Shown: in pieces, positions 8,151 to 17,421 of the stretch
Layout of the letters: each line of letters starts with the position of its first letter
Numbering within the stretch: the stretch's first letter is position 1
Source: Albidovulum sp.
Lineage (GTDB): Bacteria > Pseudomonadota > Alphaproteobacteria > Rhodobacterales > Rhodobacteraceae
DNA: 64,000 nucleotides
NCBI GenBank assembly: GCA_028823855.1
Contig: JAPPFL010000036.1
Coordinates: 232,342-296,341 of the forward strand
Direction: 5' to 3'
Position numbers and translations under genes: made by a program
The notes under the pieces: generated by a model
Seen by the model: only the letters and a program-made list of their open reading frames with translations
What the model was told of the DNA's origin: nothing
Database searches by the model: none

Positions 8151-9752
8151 ATGGCAGCAGATTTCGAGACTTATGAATACATCGTTATTGGCGCAGGCTC
8201 CGCAGGCTGCGTAGTTGCAGGAAGGCTAGGCAAGTCCGGTCGCAAAGTGCTTCTGCTGGAGGCAGGGGGTCCCGACAGCAGCCCATGGATTCATATTCCC
8301 ATGGGATATGCTAAGCTTTATGCTAATCCAAAGGTCAACTGGTGCTTCCAAAGCGAGCCCGAACCGCATCTTAATGGACGAAGACTATTCCAGCCCCGCG
8401 GAAAAGTAATGGGCGGTACCGGCGCTATCAACGGCATGATATATATCAGGGGGCAACCTGCGGATTTTAACCTTTGGGAGAAAATCGGCTGCGCGGGCTG
8501 GGGCTTTGACGACGTTCTGCCGTTTTTCAAAAAATGCGAGCATCAAGAGAGGGGGCCGGATGAATTTCACGGCACTGGCGGTCCCGTTTGGGTGTCCGAC
8601 TTGCCTTCCAAGCATCCGATTGCCGAAGCATTTCATGAATCGTCGGTAAGACTTGGTTCCAAAAGGAACAACGATTTCAATGGCGAAACGCAGCTGGGCA
8701 CTGGCTATGTGCAGGTGACGACCCGGCGAGGACGGCGCTGGAGCACTGCGTCCGCCTACCTGCGGGGAGAAGCGAAATCGCGGATCCGAACCGTTACTCG
8801 CGCTTTGGCGGAAAAAATTATTGTAGAAGACGGCCGAGCTGTCGGAGTGTCCTACCGAATAGGCGGCGCGAAGAAAGAAGTTCGAGCCGAAGCGGAAGTC
8901 ATACTTTGCGGCGGAACCTACGGTTCTCCACAACTGCTGCAGATTTCAGGAATAGGACCGGCATCGGCTACAAAAGAACTTGGCATCGAGCCAGTCGTCG
9001 ATCTACCCGGCGTTGGCCAAAATCTACAGGACCATTTCGGAGTCGGGCTCGAATTCAAAAGTTCGCGCCCGTACACGGTCAACGACCTTGCGAACAGCCT
9101 TCCTGCGCGGACGATTGCCATGGCCCAGTATATCCTGTTTCGGTCGGGTCCAATGGCGAGCAACGGCAACTATTCGAACACTTTCATTTCGACGACGGGT
9201 AATGATTCTCGTCCGGACATGATGATAACATTTATGGCATGGTGTACGACCGAAGATCTGCAGCCGCGAAAATTTTCAGGATTCACCATACTCGCCGAGC
9301 ACATTCGGCCGGATGCCAGAGGCACAGTAGCGGCCCGTACCGCCGATCCGGAGGACGCTCCCGCGATTCAATTCAATTTCCTCGCGTCGGATTACGACCG
9401 GCAAGCTGCACTTGCAGGACTCAAGCATTCTCGTCGCATTTCACGGACTGAGCCTATGAAAAGCTTCTGCAAGGAAGAGATTACGCCCGGACCGGACAAG
9501 ACATCGGACGCGGAACTACTCGAACACTGCAGGAATGGAGGCCTTTCGTTGCTGCATCCCGTCGGTACCTGCAAGATGGGCGTGGGCGACGACGCGGTTG
9601 TCGATCCTAGGCTAAGAGTTCGCCGCGTCGGCAACTTGAGGGTCGTCGATGCATCAGTGATGCCTCTCATCGTATCCGGCAATACTAATGCCGCGACCAT
9701 CATGATCGGCGAAAAAGGCGCACACATGATTAACGAAGATTCTCGGGCTTAA
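8151..9752 (+). CDS. GMC family FAD-dependent oxidoreductase
   Basis: Glucose-methanol-choline oxidoreductase (533 aa), a flavoenzyme oxidising an alcohol group of an unknown substrate. The Rossmann motif GAGSAG is at residues 14-19, followed by LLLEAGG. The second GMC signature is seen as GGTYGSPQLLQISGIGP, near residue 250. The C-terminal catalytic region has HPVGTCKMG (His near residue 468) and GNTNAATIMIGEKGA. AAGGAT lies 5 nt before the ATG. Choline dehydrogenase-like annotation would be usual, but the family is broad. Divergent position beside the hydantoinase/ABC operon suggests a shared catabolic role. Confidence 0.9.
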   Translation: MAADFETYEYIVIGAGSAGCVVAGRLGKSGRKVLLLEAGGPDSSPWIHIPMGYAKLYANPKVNWCFQSEPEPHLNGRRLFQPRGKVMGGTGAINGMIYIRGQPADFNLWEKIGCAGWGFDDVLPFFKKCEHQERGPDEFHGTGGPVWVSDLPSKHPIAEAFHESSVRLGSKRNNDFNGETQLGTGYVQVTTRRGRRWSTASAYLRGEAKSRIRTVTRALAEKIIVEDGRAVGVSYRIGGAKKEVRAEAEVILCGGTYGSPQLLQISGIGPASATKELGIEPVVDLPGVGQNLQDHFGVGLEFKSSRPYTVNDLANSLPARTIAMAQYILFRSGPMASNGNYSNTFISTTGNDSRPDMMITFMAWCTTEDLQPRKFSGFTILAEHIRPDARGTVAARTADPEDAPAIQFNFLASDYDRQAALAGLKHSRRISRTEPMKSFCKEEITPGPDKTSDAELLEHCRNGGLSLLHPVGTCKMGVGDDAVVDPRLRVRRVGNLRVVDASVMPLIVSGNTNAATIMIGEKGAHMINEDSRA

Positions 9753-10473
9753 CCGACTTCTCCGACGCAAAATTAAATGAAATTTGTTACATTGACGACG
9801 TGGATTTATGACACATCGCGTTCGACGTAGCAATGGCCGATCCACTAGGACAGCAATCCCCGCTATGGCGCAGTGGCTGCGCTGAAACGAGTTCGATTCC
9901 GTCGCTCGAGGTTCCAGCGGCCGCAGGCGCAGCGGCGGACGCGCCCCGCAAGCGAAGCCTGCTGGCCCTGCAGCCAAGAACCAAGCGACGCGATTTGCAT
10001 GCCAAAGATCATGCGGGTGCACGCAAAGCTGGCTGTTTAAATGGTCCGAATACGAGTGTTTCGTCGTGACGCGCGACCGTAGAGGGCAATACGAGCCTTA
10101 GCACCGCCGACGATCTTGAAAGCAGCGTTCAGAAGCATTGTTTCGCACTCGTCGTCGTCGGCAACGCCTCCAGGCACACTTAGCGAAGGTTAAAAAATCG
10201 GAGTCTCGCAAGGTTGAAAGACACTGCGCTGATACAAGCCGAATGTTCGAGACATAACCAGCAATCGGCGATTAACGGCCTTTCCCCAATCTAAAATTCG
10301 TTTATTTGCGGGAAGCAGGATTTCGCGACAATAGTTGCTCGCGTGGACGTTTGGATTGATTGTTGAACGCATATTGGCGGTCCCGAAAACAAATCGCACG
10401 AGAATGAAGCATGTACAAATGGCACAAAGAAACTCGCCGGATCTTGGCCAATTCCCGGCAATGGCGAAGCCTG
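9753..10473. other. Gap without a recognisable gene, possible gene remnants
   Basis: About 720 bp. The stretch around 9830-10040 is visibly more GC-rich than its surroundings. Short open frames occur on both strands, for example a minus-strand frame covering about 10040-10190 that contains a MLLNAAFKIVGGAKARIALYG segment, but no start with a ribosome site and no family I recognise. No hairpin terminator was seen after the GMC gene. Likely non-coding or decayed. Confidence 0.4.
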
Positions 10474-11163
10474 CTAAAACGGCACGCCCACAGCCTTCGA
10501 CAGAAACTTAACAAACTCCGATCCGCTTCGCGCGATGCCGGAGAATCGGTCAATAAAGTCGGGTCGACACGCATCCTCTTGGGGAAAACTCGTGACAGCT
10601 ACAAAGTCCTTGCGCTTTAAATCTTCGATTAGCGGGTGCTCCGGATCAAATCCTTTCGGCGGTCTCTTTAGAGACTCGCCCGACATTTTAAACGTACTGC
10701 GAAAGTTCTTATTCGAAACGACATCTGTCCATTCTTCGGGCCGATCAATAATGGCTTTTCGGATTTTGCCGAGGGTCTGGTTGTCGGGGCGCCAGATTCC
10801 GCATCCGGCAAAGCACATTGCTGGCTCAAAGTGTAAATAGAACCCGGGCGCATGGGCATCCTTCCCGGCGGAATGGCGGAAATGTGCTCCAACATTGGTC
10901 TTATAGGGCGTCTTGTCCTTCGAAAACCTTACGTCGCGGTAGATACGGAACAGCGAGCCGCCGTTTGCCCGGGGATCGGCGACGAAATGGGGGCTTATTT
11001 TGGAGAGAGGTTGAGCGAATGCGCTAATGAAATCGCGTACTGGATCACGAACCTCGAACTTGTACCGCTCCTTGTTCGCCTCGAACCAAGGCCTGTTGTT
11101 GTTATCTTTTAATTCGCGTAAAAAGTCGAAAAGCCTTGGCGAAAGTGATTGTTCTTTATTCAT
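10474..11163 (-). CDS. DUF2461 (TIGR02453) family protein
   Basis: Protein of unknown biochemical function, 229 aa, the usual size for the DUF2461 family. Recognisable features are the N-terminal LFDFLRELKDNNNRPWFEANKERY, then GSLFRIYRDVRFSKDKTPYKTN, HFRHSAGKDAHAPGFYLH and the C-terminal FIDRFSGIA region. The ATG at 11161-11163 is chosen because GAGG lies 6 nt upstream and the family begins here. The longer frame upstream (to 11268) has no ribosome site and is atypical. It stands alone, flanked by two large gaps. The role is unknown. Confidence 0.85.
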   Translation of the reverse strand: MNKEQSLSPRLFDFLRELKDNNNRPWFEANKERYKFEVRDPVRDFISAFAQPLSKISPHFVADPRANGGSLFRIYRDVRFSKDKTPYKTNVGAHFRHSAGKDAHAPGFYLHFEPAMCFAGCGIWRPDNQTLGKIRKAIIDRPEEWTDVVSNKNFRSTFKMSGESLKRPPKGFDPEHPLIEDLKRKDFVAVTSFPQEDACRPDFIDRFSGIARSGSEFVKFLSKAVGVPF

Positions 11164-12169
11164 TAATTCCTCAAAACTAGATTTTTTCGCAGGTCGGGAA
11201 ACAAAGGAACGACAGGCAGGATACTTCGGTTGCATTCCCCAAATTCCTCGATTTGACTTCAACGGCAATGGTACAACTCGATAAATTTGTCAAACGGCAA
11301 TACTGAAATCCTGCCTCATGCAAAATGAACTAGGATTAAGGTATTGCCGTGAAAAAGGACCGGGCACTGCGTTGGGGAGACAGACTTCGCTTTCGCGCTT
11401 TCCGGACGGCCGCCGAATTTCCTTGTGCGCGACGTGCTCGCCTACGCGGCTTCGAGCACGCCCAATCAAATCAACATCTAGCGCTCCATGAATTCGCCGA
11501 GCTGCATCCGGCTAAAGATTTTTTCAAGGGTTGAAGTTTTGCGAATTGCCTTGCCAGCGTTGCTCTTTGATTCAGGGATTTCAACCGGACTAAAACGACA
11601 CGTCGACGACAATTGTCCCCGGTTTGCGGTTCAGCGCAATACGCTCAGCTTTGCGCGGACAACGCACAATCAAAGCCCCGCAAAGAATTCGTTCAGGCTG
11701 CGACAGAATAATTTGAAAGGCCGGACGCCTTATCGGTGCGACGATGCTTATCGCCAAAATTACGGCGCACCCTGTGCAATGCGAGCAGCTTACCACTTAT
11801 TTCGTCTGATTTCTTGAGCGCAACAGCCGCGAGTCTCGCTGGTCCTCAATCGAATCCAGTAGATACGGATCCTTCAAGGATGGCCCGAAAGTTCAATTGG
11901 TGTGTCCCGGCGCGCGCCGGATCCAAACGAACAATTGGTACGAATTCGCACTGGAAGCGATCTCGAGCGTCTGCAGACCGAGTAAGGGAACGGATATTGC
12001 AATGAAAATTCCGATAAGACAGCTGCAACGCGGCGCTCTCTTCCAACCGCATTCGATTGCAAATCGCAGGTCGAGAAATTAGATAAAATGCGTAAGTGCC
12101 AATTGGCGGTGCCAAACGAATATCGAGCGCAGAAATCACCTGGCCGAACTCGCAGAACTGGAGTAGGAC
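11164..12169. other. 1-kb gap upstream of accD, contains a long stem-loop
   Basis: No intact gene recognised. In many alphaproteobacteria trpF-trpB-trpA precede accD, but no trace of trpA could be read here. The gap contains the imperfect hairpin at 11294-11350 and short unremarkable frames. GGAGTAGGAC just before accD is its ribosome site. Confidence 0.5.
11294..11350. other. Long imperfect stem-loop of unknown role
   Basis: Perfect 10-bp arms (11294-11303 with 11341-11350) enclose a symmetric 3 x 3 internal loop, a second perfect 6-bp stem (11307-11312 with 11332-11337) and a 19-nt loop that itself can pair TCAT with ATGA. There is no T-run after the stem on either strand, so it is not an ordinary terminator. 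It lies 130 bp upstream of the DUF2461 start (minus strand). A structured leader, small RNA or transposon-derived palindrome are possible. Confidence 0.55.
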
Positions 12170-13102
12170 ATGAACTGGATCACAAATTTCGTACGTCCGA
12201 AAATCGATTCTCTGTTTTCGCGCCGCGAGATGCCGGGAAACCTTTGGTTCAAATGCGATGAGTGCGGAATCATGCTGTTTCATCGGGAGCTTCAAATCAA
12301 TTTGCGCGTCTGCCCGAATTGCGACCATCACATGCAGATTTCGCCGCGCGAACGTTTCCACTCTTTATTCGACAACGGAACATTCGCCGAAATCGAGGTC
12401 CAGGAGCCGCTGGAAGATCCGCTGAAATTCAAAGACCAGAAGCGCTATACGGAAAGGATCAAAAAGGCCAAAAACGACACCGGCGAAAGCGAGGCTATGC
12501 TCGTTGCCAAGGGCGAAATCAATAGAGTGGAGATCGTTGCCGCGGCTCAGAACTTCGCATTCATGGGCGGGTCCATGGGCATGTATGTCGGGAATGCAAT
12601 CTTGGCAGCCTGCGAAGCCGCGTCGGAGAACGATGGCTTGCCGCTTGTGTTGTTTACAGCCGCCGGCGGGGCAAGAATGCAGGAAGGCATACTGAGCCTG
12701 ATGCAAATGCCGAGAACGACGGCCGCGATTCAAATTCTAAAGTCGAAAAGGAAGCCGTTCGTGATTGTTCTCACAAATCCGACAACTGGCGGCGTAACCG
12801 CGTCTTTTGCTATGCTAGGAGACATTCAGTTCGCGGAACCGAACGCGCTCATTTGCTTTGCCGGCCCTCGCGTAATTGAACAAACTATTCGCGAAAAGCT
12901 TCCGGAAGGATTTCAGCGAGCCGAATACTTGCTGGAACACGGAATGATCGACCGCGTAACGCATCGAAAAAACCTGAAAATGGAATTGGCGTCAGTTATT
13001 GCCTTGCTATGCAATGGCGACCCGCCTGTGCTTGGAGACCTGCCGAAGCCGTACAACGAGCCTCGCGGCGCCGACGAAACTGTCGAGGGCGCATCCGCAT
13101 GA
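12170..13102 (+). CDS. accD: Acetyl-CoA carboxylase carboxyltransferase subunit beta
   Basis: Beta subunit of the carboxyltransferase that, with AccA, moves the carboxyl group from biotin to acetyl-CoA to make malonyl-CoA for fatty acid synthesis (cytoplasm). 310 aa. The N-terminal zinc ribbon has Cys29, Cys32, Cys48 and Cys51. The crotonase-type body shows GGSMGMYVGNAI, TAAGGARMQEG and NPTTGGVTASFA. GGAGTAGGAC stands just before the ATG. folC overlaps its stop by ATGA, the normal alphaproteobacterial accD-folC arrangement. Confidence 0.97.
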   Translation: MNWITNFVRPKIDSLFSRREMPGNLWFKCDECGIMLFHRELQINLRVCPNCDHHMQISPRERFHSLFDNGTFAEIEVQEPLEDPLKFKDQKRYTERIKKAKNDTGESEAMLVAKGEINRVEIVAAAQNFAFMGGSMGMYVGNAILAACEAASENDGLPLVLFTAAGGARMQEGILSLMQMPRTTAAIQILKSKRKPFVIVLTNPTTGGVTASFAMLGDIQFAEPNALICFAGPRVIEQTIREKLPEGFQRAEYLLEHGMIDRVTHRKNLKMELASVIALLCNGDPPVLGDLPKPYNEPRGADETVEGASA

Positions 13103-14373
13103 ACGAGTCCGAATCCGGACAAATTCTAAAGCGGCTGACGGCACTTTATCCCCGCCGAATAGATTTGACGCTTGACCGTCCAAAAAGGCTCTTGAGCAAG
13201 CTGAATCATCCCGAAAGGGGACTGCCCCCCATTGTGCATATCGCCGGCACTAACGGGAAAGGATCGACGCTCGCAATGTTAAGAGCCGGAATGGAATCCA
13301 AGGGCCTGCGAGTTCACGCTTATATCTCGCCGCACCTGACAAAATTTCATGAACGGATTCGGATCGCGGGACATGTGATAGGCGAATCTTCGCTCGCACG
13401 GGTTTTGCAGGAATGCGAGCTATCGAATCGAGGAGATCCGATAACGCTTTTTGAAATAACGACTTGCGCGGCGTTCCTGGCATTTTCGCGAGTACGGGCG
13501 GACTACCTTTTGCTTGAAGTCGGACTTGGAGGTCGCCTTGATGCGACGAACATCGTAGAAGATCCGGCTTTGACCGTAATTACTCCTGTCTCTCTGGATC
13601 ATCAGCAGTTTCTCGGCGATGGCCTGGAGCAGATTGCTTTCGAAAAAGCGGGCATATTGAAGCCTGGTGTTCCCTGCGTCGTTTCGCGACAGCAGCCCGA
13701 GGCCATGGCGGCCATCGAAGCGCGAGCAACCGAAATCGGATCGCCGCTGTTAGTACAGGGCATTGATTGGAAATCGGAAATCTCGAACGGACGCCTTGAA
13801 TTTCGGAACAAGTCGGATTCTTTCGATCTGCCGATTCCGAAGCTCGCTGGCATTCATCAAGCCGAAAACGCCGGCGCAGCGGTAATGGCGCTAAAGCATT
13901 TGGGCTTCGGAATTGCCGAAATGGTAGCGGCGGTAACAAAGACTGATTGGCCCGCACGAATGCAAAAACTGAAATCGGGTCCCTTGGTCAAGGCTGCGGG
14001 TGCGTCGGAAGTTTGGCTCGACGGCGGGCACAATCCCGCTGCCGGCCACGCCCTTGCAAGGTCGCTGCAGGCGATGCCGGCCCTCGATACGCAGCTCATA
14101 TGCGGAATGCTGGACAGCAAAGACATAAAGGGTTTTCTAAAATCGCTCCGCTCTGTTGCCGACAAGGTCTACGGTATACCAATTCCTGGCGAGGATGCCG
14201 CATTGCCCGCGCATTCCGTGGCCGCCGCCGCCAGCGAAATCGGAATCCAGTCCGAAATTGCGTCATGCGCGGAGGAGGCCGCATCGCGCATCTCCGAAAA
14301 CATCGGCAGCGGAAGAATTCTCGTTTGCGGTTCGCTTTATCTTGCAGGCAAGCTACTATCCGAAAACGCGTAG
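13099..14373 (+). CDS. folC: Folylpolyglutamate synthase / dihydrofolate synthase
   Basis: Mur-ligase-family enzyme that adds glutamate to dihydropteroate and to folates. 424 aa from the ATG that overlaps the accD stop (ATGA). An upstream in-frame start at 13009 would read 90 nt inside accD and is rejected. ATP-binding loop GTNGKGST at about residues 50-57, then the folate loop region HAYISPHLTKFHERIRI, LLEVGLGGRLDATN and the Mur-ligase VSLDHQQFLG. The C-terminal domain contains WLDGGHNPAAG. It converges with the Anbu gene, with 29 bp between the stops. Confidence 0.96.
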   Translation: MNESESGQILKRLTALYPRRIDLTLDRPKRLLSKLNHPERGLPPIVHIAGTNGKGSTLAMLRAGMESKGLRVHAYISPHLTKFHERIRIAGHVIGESSLARVLQECELSNRGDPITLFEITTCAAFLAFSRVRADYLLLEVGLGGRLDATNIVEDPALTVITPVSLDHQQFLGDGLEQIAFEKAGILKPGVPCVVSRQQPEAMAAIEARATEIGSPLLVQGIDWKSEISNGRLEFRNKSDSFDLPIPKLAGIHQAENAGAAVMALKHLGFGIAEMVAAVTKTDWPARMQKLKSGPLVKAAGASEVWLDGGHNPAAGHALARSLQAMPALDTQLICGMLDSKDIKGFLKSLRSVADKVYGIPIPGEDAALPAHSVAAAASEIGIQSEIASCAEEAASRISENIGSGRILVCGSLYLAGKLLSENA

Positions 14374-14402
14374 CCCTCGCGATCCGGCATTTTCTTGTCC
14401 GT

Positions 14403-15182
14403 TCATGCCGCGCGACTTTGAATTTTCGCTAGGTTCGGGTCAATGGAAGTCTCAAATGAGAAGTCTGGAAGCCGGTCGAAGGCGTTTCGAAGAGCTTCGC
14501 CCCAGCCTGACGAGATCATATTGAAGTATTCATTGTCTTTTTCGATTCGGAATTGCATTCCCGTACAAAAACTTCCTCTTTTGTAGATTTGAAGATCAAG
14601 CGGAAGGCCAACGGACAAGTTGGCCTTGATCGTAGAATCGAAGGAAACCAGTAGAAGTTTGACCGCGTCTTCGAATCCCATCTGCCGGTTGTATGCGCGG
14701 ATCAATATAGGCCTGCCGTATTTGGTTTCGCCAATTTGGAAGTAAGGCGTATCGATGCTCGCCTCGATAAAATTTCCTTCCGGATAAATGAGGAAAAGTC
14801 GTGGTTCGTCGCCAATGATTTGCCCGCCCAATATCATCGTGCCGTCAAATTTTTTTTCGGTGCTTCGTTCGTTTTCGGAAAACGTGTTAATGACATTCCG
14901 CAAAGTGGTCCCGACGATTTTCGCAGCCTCGAACATGGAGGACGCGTTCATCAGGTGGGCGTCGCGATTCGAGCACGATTTCATTCTGTCTTTCAATATG
15001 TTGATTACCATTTGCGTGGTCGCCAAATTCCCGGACGACAGCAATGTCATCGACCGTTCGCCCGGCGTGTCAACGGCATGCAATTTTCTGAAAGTCGATA
15101 TATCGTCGACGCCGGCATTTGTTCTCGTGTCGGCAATGTAAACGAGTCCTTCGTCCAGAGTGAGACCGACGCAGTAAGTCAT
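14403..15182 (-). CDS. Anbu-type proteasome-like peptidase
   Basis: Ancestral-beta-subunit (Anbu, COG3484) member of the HslV/20S proteasome Ntn-hydrolase family, 259 aa. It probably forms a self-assembled cytoplasmic ring and is presumed to be an N-terminal-nucleophile peptidase or amidase. The start chosen is the ATG at 15180-15182, giving MTYCVGLTLDEGL: after methionine removal Thr becomes residue 1, as the mechanism requires. The longer frame from 15242 would block this. The ADTRTNAG motif follows. AGAAGG lies 10 nt upstream. Family members sit beside transglutaminase, alpha-E and ATP-grasp genes, exactly as here, although a 488-bp gap separates it from the transglutaminase. Confidence 0.93.
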   Translation of the reverse strand: MTYCVGLTLDEGLVYIADTRTNAGVDDISTFRKLHAVDTPGERSMTLLSSGNLATTQMVINILKDRMKSCSNRDAHLMNASSMFEAAKIVGTTLRNVINTFSENERSTEKKFDGTMILGGQIIGDEPRLFLIYPEGNFIEASIDTPYFQIGETKYGRPILIRAYNRQMGFEDAVKLLLVSFDSTIKANLSVGLPLDLQIYKRGSFCTGMQFRIEKDNEYFNMISSGWGEALRNAFDRLPDFSFETSIDPNLAKIQSRAA

Positions 15183-15670
15183 GCCGTAAGTGCCTTCTGA
15201 AAAATTTTTCTCGTTTTTTCGACAATAATGGGAATTGCGCATTCCTACCAGTGCATCGGCTCCGAAGTGCGAATGAGTTTAAGCACGCCGCGTCGTTATC
15301 CGGATTCCGACAACGGGATTCCCGCGCCAACACCGCAAACATTCGGGACGGGCATTCCCGACGAAACTATCGACATTCGTGTCCGGTGGATTGGCATTGG
15401 AAGAAAGTCTACATCCAGTAGTGAATTTCCTCGGCCAATACATTGGATAGGCAATCCAACATTATGTTGGATAGCTGCAACAAGCGAAAATTCATAAATT
15501 CTATTCTACAGGCCAGAACGAAACGGGATTTGTTCGTGCCCCGAATTCAATAGCACGCAATATCCGCGTACGGTGCCGGGCTAGGGTTCTCACAATGGCG
15601 AAGCTTCTCGTGCGGAAATTGGGCGTCCGCCAAATGTCGGGAATTAAGCAAGATTGAATCCCCCCGGGTT
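15183..15670. other. Gap between transglutaminase and Anbu genes with an operator-like repeat array
   Basis: No gene recognised in 488 bp. The Anbu-proximal end (about 15195-15230) is AT-rich, as expected for a promoter on the minus strand. A cluster of alternating CCAA/TTGG half-sites lies at 15435-15474 and is listed separately. Confidence 0.45.
15435..15474. promoter_or_regulatory. Operator-like array of inverted CCAAT/ATTGG half-sites
   Basis: Within 40 bp: CCAAT-AC-ATTGG (15435-15446), then a perfect inverted repeat ATCCAACA-TTA-TGTTGGAT (15454-15472). The octamer TTGGATAG is directly repeated at 15443-15450 and 15467-15474. The alternation of half-sites would suit a dimeric regulator or two competing hairpins, about 260 bp upstream of the Anbu start. 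Binding is not shown. Confidence 0.4.
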
Positions 15671-16486
15671 TCATGCACCTATTTTTTCCACCCAAAGCCT
15701 TTCAGAGATACTGCTGTTGCGGATTCCCAGTCCTATGCCCCTAACCGGCGCGGCATCGCTAAAATCCAGGCCTACAGAGAGCCTGACATAACGGTCATCG
15801 GGAGAAATACCGTTAGCGACGTCAAATCCCGTCCATCCGATCCCGTCCAGAAATGCTTCAGCCCAGGCATGGCTTGCCTCTTGCTCCGGTTGTTCTTGAA
15901 CAAAGAGATATCCGCTTGCGTACCGAGCCGGAATTCCGAGTTTTCTGGCAGCCGCCAAAAAAACGTGCGCATGGTCCTGGCATACGCCGGAACCAGATTC
16001 GAGAGCCTCTTCGGCCGTAGTTCCCGTGTCCGTCCATCCGATCTCGTATGCGATGGCCTCTCGTACTGTATTGGTCAGGTCATGCATAGCCGAAATGCTG
16101 GATGTCGAAGCGTTGCCTAACTTGGAAACTATTCCTTGTATTCCGTCGCCTGGTAGGGTCAACCGAGTGCCTCTTAGGTAATAGGCCGGCGGCGGGCCGC
16201 CGTTGTCCGGTCCGATGATACCAGCTGAATCGCGAGCGTCGACGGTGCCTGAGGCGATGATTCTTAGCGATCGACCGTTCTTGTCGACGCTGACCAGATT
16301 GACCGCATTTCGATGACAGTCATTGAATTGCGCCTCGATTTCGCCTCCGGAAATATCAATCGACCAATCGTGCGAAACTTGGACTGAATTGACGGATGGA
16401 GTCTTTCTTAGTTCGAACAAGCCGTAAGGCATCGGTTCGGAAAATTCGTACGCAGTTTCGTGCCTAATGTTCAGAATCATTTTCAC
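15671..16486 (-). CDS. Transglutaminase-like cysteine peptidase family protein
   Basis: Transglutaminase-fold protein (COG1305) with the bacterial N-terminal beta domain (about residues 4-85), 271 aa. The catalytic triad is intact: Cys169 in GSGVCQDHAHVF, His206 in SHAWAEAF and Asp222 in FDVANG. No signal peptide is seen, so it acts in the cytoplasm. The start is GTG at 16484-16486, overlapping the alpha-E stop (GTGA), or an ATG two codons later; neither has a clear ribosome site. It belongs to the ATP-grasp/alpha-E/Anbu cluster, in which such proteins are predicted to cleave or exchange amide bonds of a small peptide product. Confidence 0.92.
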   Translation of the reverse strand: MKMILNIRHETAYEFSEPMPYGLFELRKTPSVNSVQVSHDWSIDISGGEIEAQFNDCHRNAVNLVSVDKNGRSLRIIASGTVDARDSAGIIGPDNGGPPPAYYLRGTRLTLPGDGIQGIVSKLGNASTSSISAMHDLTNTVREAIAYEIGWTDTGTTAEEALESGSGVCQDHAHVFLAAARKLGIPARYASGYLFVQEQPEQEASHAWAEAFLDGIGWTGFDVANGISPDDRYVRLSVGLDFSDAAPVRGIGLGIRNSSISERLWVEKIGA

Positions 16487-17421
16487 GCTTTGAAATTAAA
16501 ATCGAATTCAATTTGGTTTGCGAGTCGAGCGCCGGCTTGAATTGTGTTGCGCGCGAATTGGGAAAAGTCGTCCTTAAGCACTAATTCAGGTTTCGGTGTT
16601 CGAAGGGAGCCGGCTAATCGATTTGCCATGCTAGCGCTTTTTGCAGCATTTGCAGTAGATTTGCTGAGACATTTGAGACAGCGTTCGATTTCAAGGACAG
16701 CGAATGCGAGTGATGTTGGAGGTTTAGGACTTAAGATGAAAAAATTCAGTATTGCGAATTCGCTTACTCTTCCGCCGCACTCTTTAAGCAAGTCGCCGGA
16801 ATTTGCAAAATTTCCAAAATAGTCCAACAGGAACGAGTCGCCAGCACATGAATTCTCACTTTGCATGTATCTGGCTAGGTTTAAGCCAAGGTCAACCATC
16901 CGGGCAATACCGCTTACGCGCTCAATCATTCGACCTGTTTGCCAGTATTCATAGGCACCGCCGCGTAGCAAACGTCCATGCGCTATTCCGTGGGCTTCCG
17001 CGGAACGGCTGCAAATGGCGAGCAATTCAAATTCAACCGGTTCCTTAAGGGACGATTTTTTTTCCATTTCTTTGGCTGTTCGCAATAGTTCATGGACGGC
17101 GGCTTCCAATTCCGGTGGCAGAGCAGGGCAATTCAGTTCAACGATACTTCGAGCTTGCTCGGCGCAGGCAAATATACTTGAGGGATTGCTGCCGCTGCCC
17201 ACGAGAAACTCCAATTCACAAGTTCCGGGGCTAGACGCATGATTTCTCCTGAAATTTTCATGTTCTCCGATAGCGAGAAGAGCCGAGGCTAGGAATTTTT
17301 TCAATTCATTGGAGCCAGGCGGCGCAGCGGATAACGTTGCGCGGGCAAGCTTGGCAGTGAATTCCGCTCGTTCCAAGTATCGCGCAAGCCAGAAGATGCC
17401 GCTAGCATGCCGAGACAGCAC
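16483..17421 (-). CDS. Alpha-E domain-containing protein (DUF403)
   Basis: All-helical alpha-E family protein (COG2307), 312 aa, of unknown chemistry. In Aravind's survey of ATP-grasp amidoligases it accompanies the circularly permuted ATP-grasp and transglutaminase genes. The diagnostic opening MLSRHASGIFWLARYLERAEFTAKL matches the family. GTG start (17419-17421) with GGGAG 6 nt upstream. It overlaps the ATP-grasp gene by 20 bp and the transglutaminase gene by 4 bp, so all three are co-translated. No membrane segments or signal. Confidence 0.92.
   Translation of the reverse strand: MLSRHASGIFWLARYLERAEFTAKLARATLSAAPPGSNELKKFLASALLAIGEHENFRRNHASSPGTCELEFLVGSGSNPSSIFACAEQARSIVELNCPALPPELEAAVHELLRTAKEMEKKSSLKEPVEFELLAICSRSAEAHGIAHGRLLRGGAYEYWQTGRMIERVSGIARMVDLGLNLARYMQSENSCAGDSFLLDYFGNFANSGDLLKECGGRVSEFAILNFFILSPKPPTSLAFAVLEIERCLKCLSKSTANAAKSASMANRLAGSLRTPKPELVLKDDFSQFARNTIQAGARLANQIEFDFNFKA

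Noticed and set aside
9861-9905. tRNA-like stretch (GGCGCAGTGG ... GTTCGATTCCG)
   Set aside because: The D-arm-like and T-loop-like pieces are too close together and no acceptor or anticodon stem can be formed.
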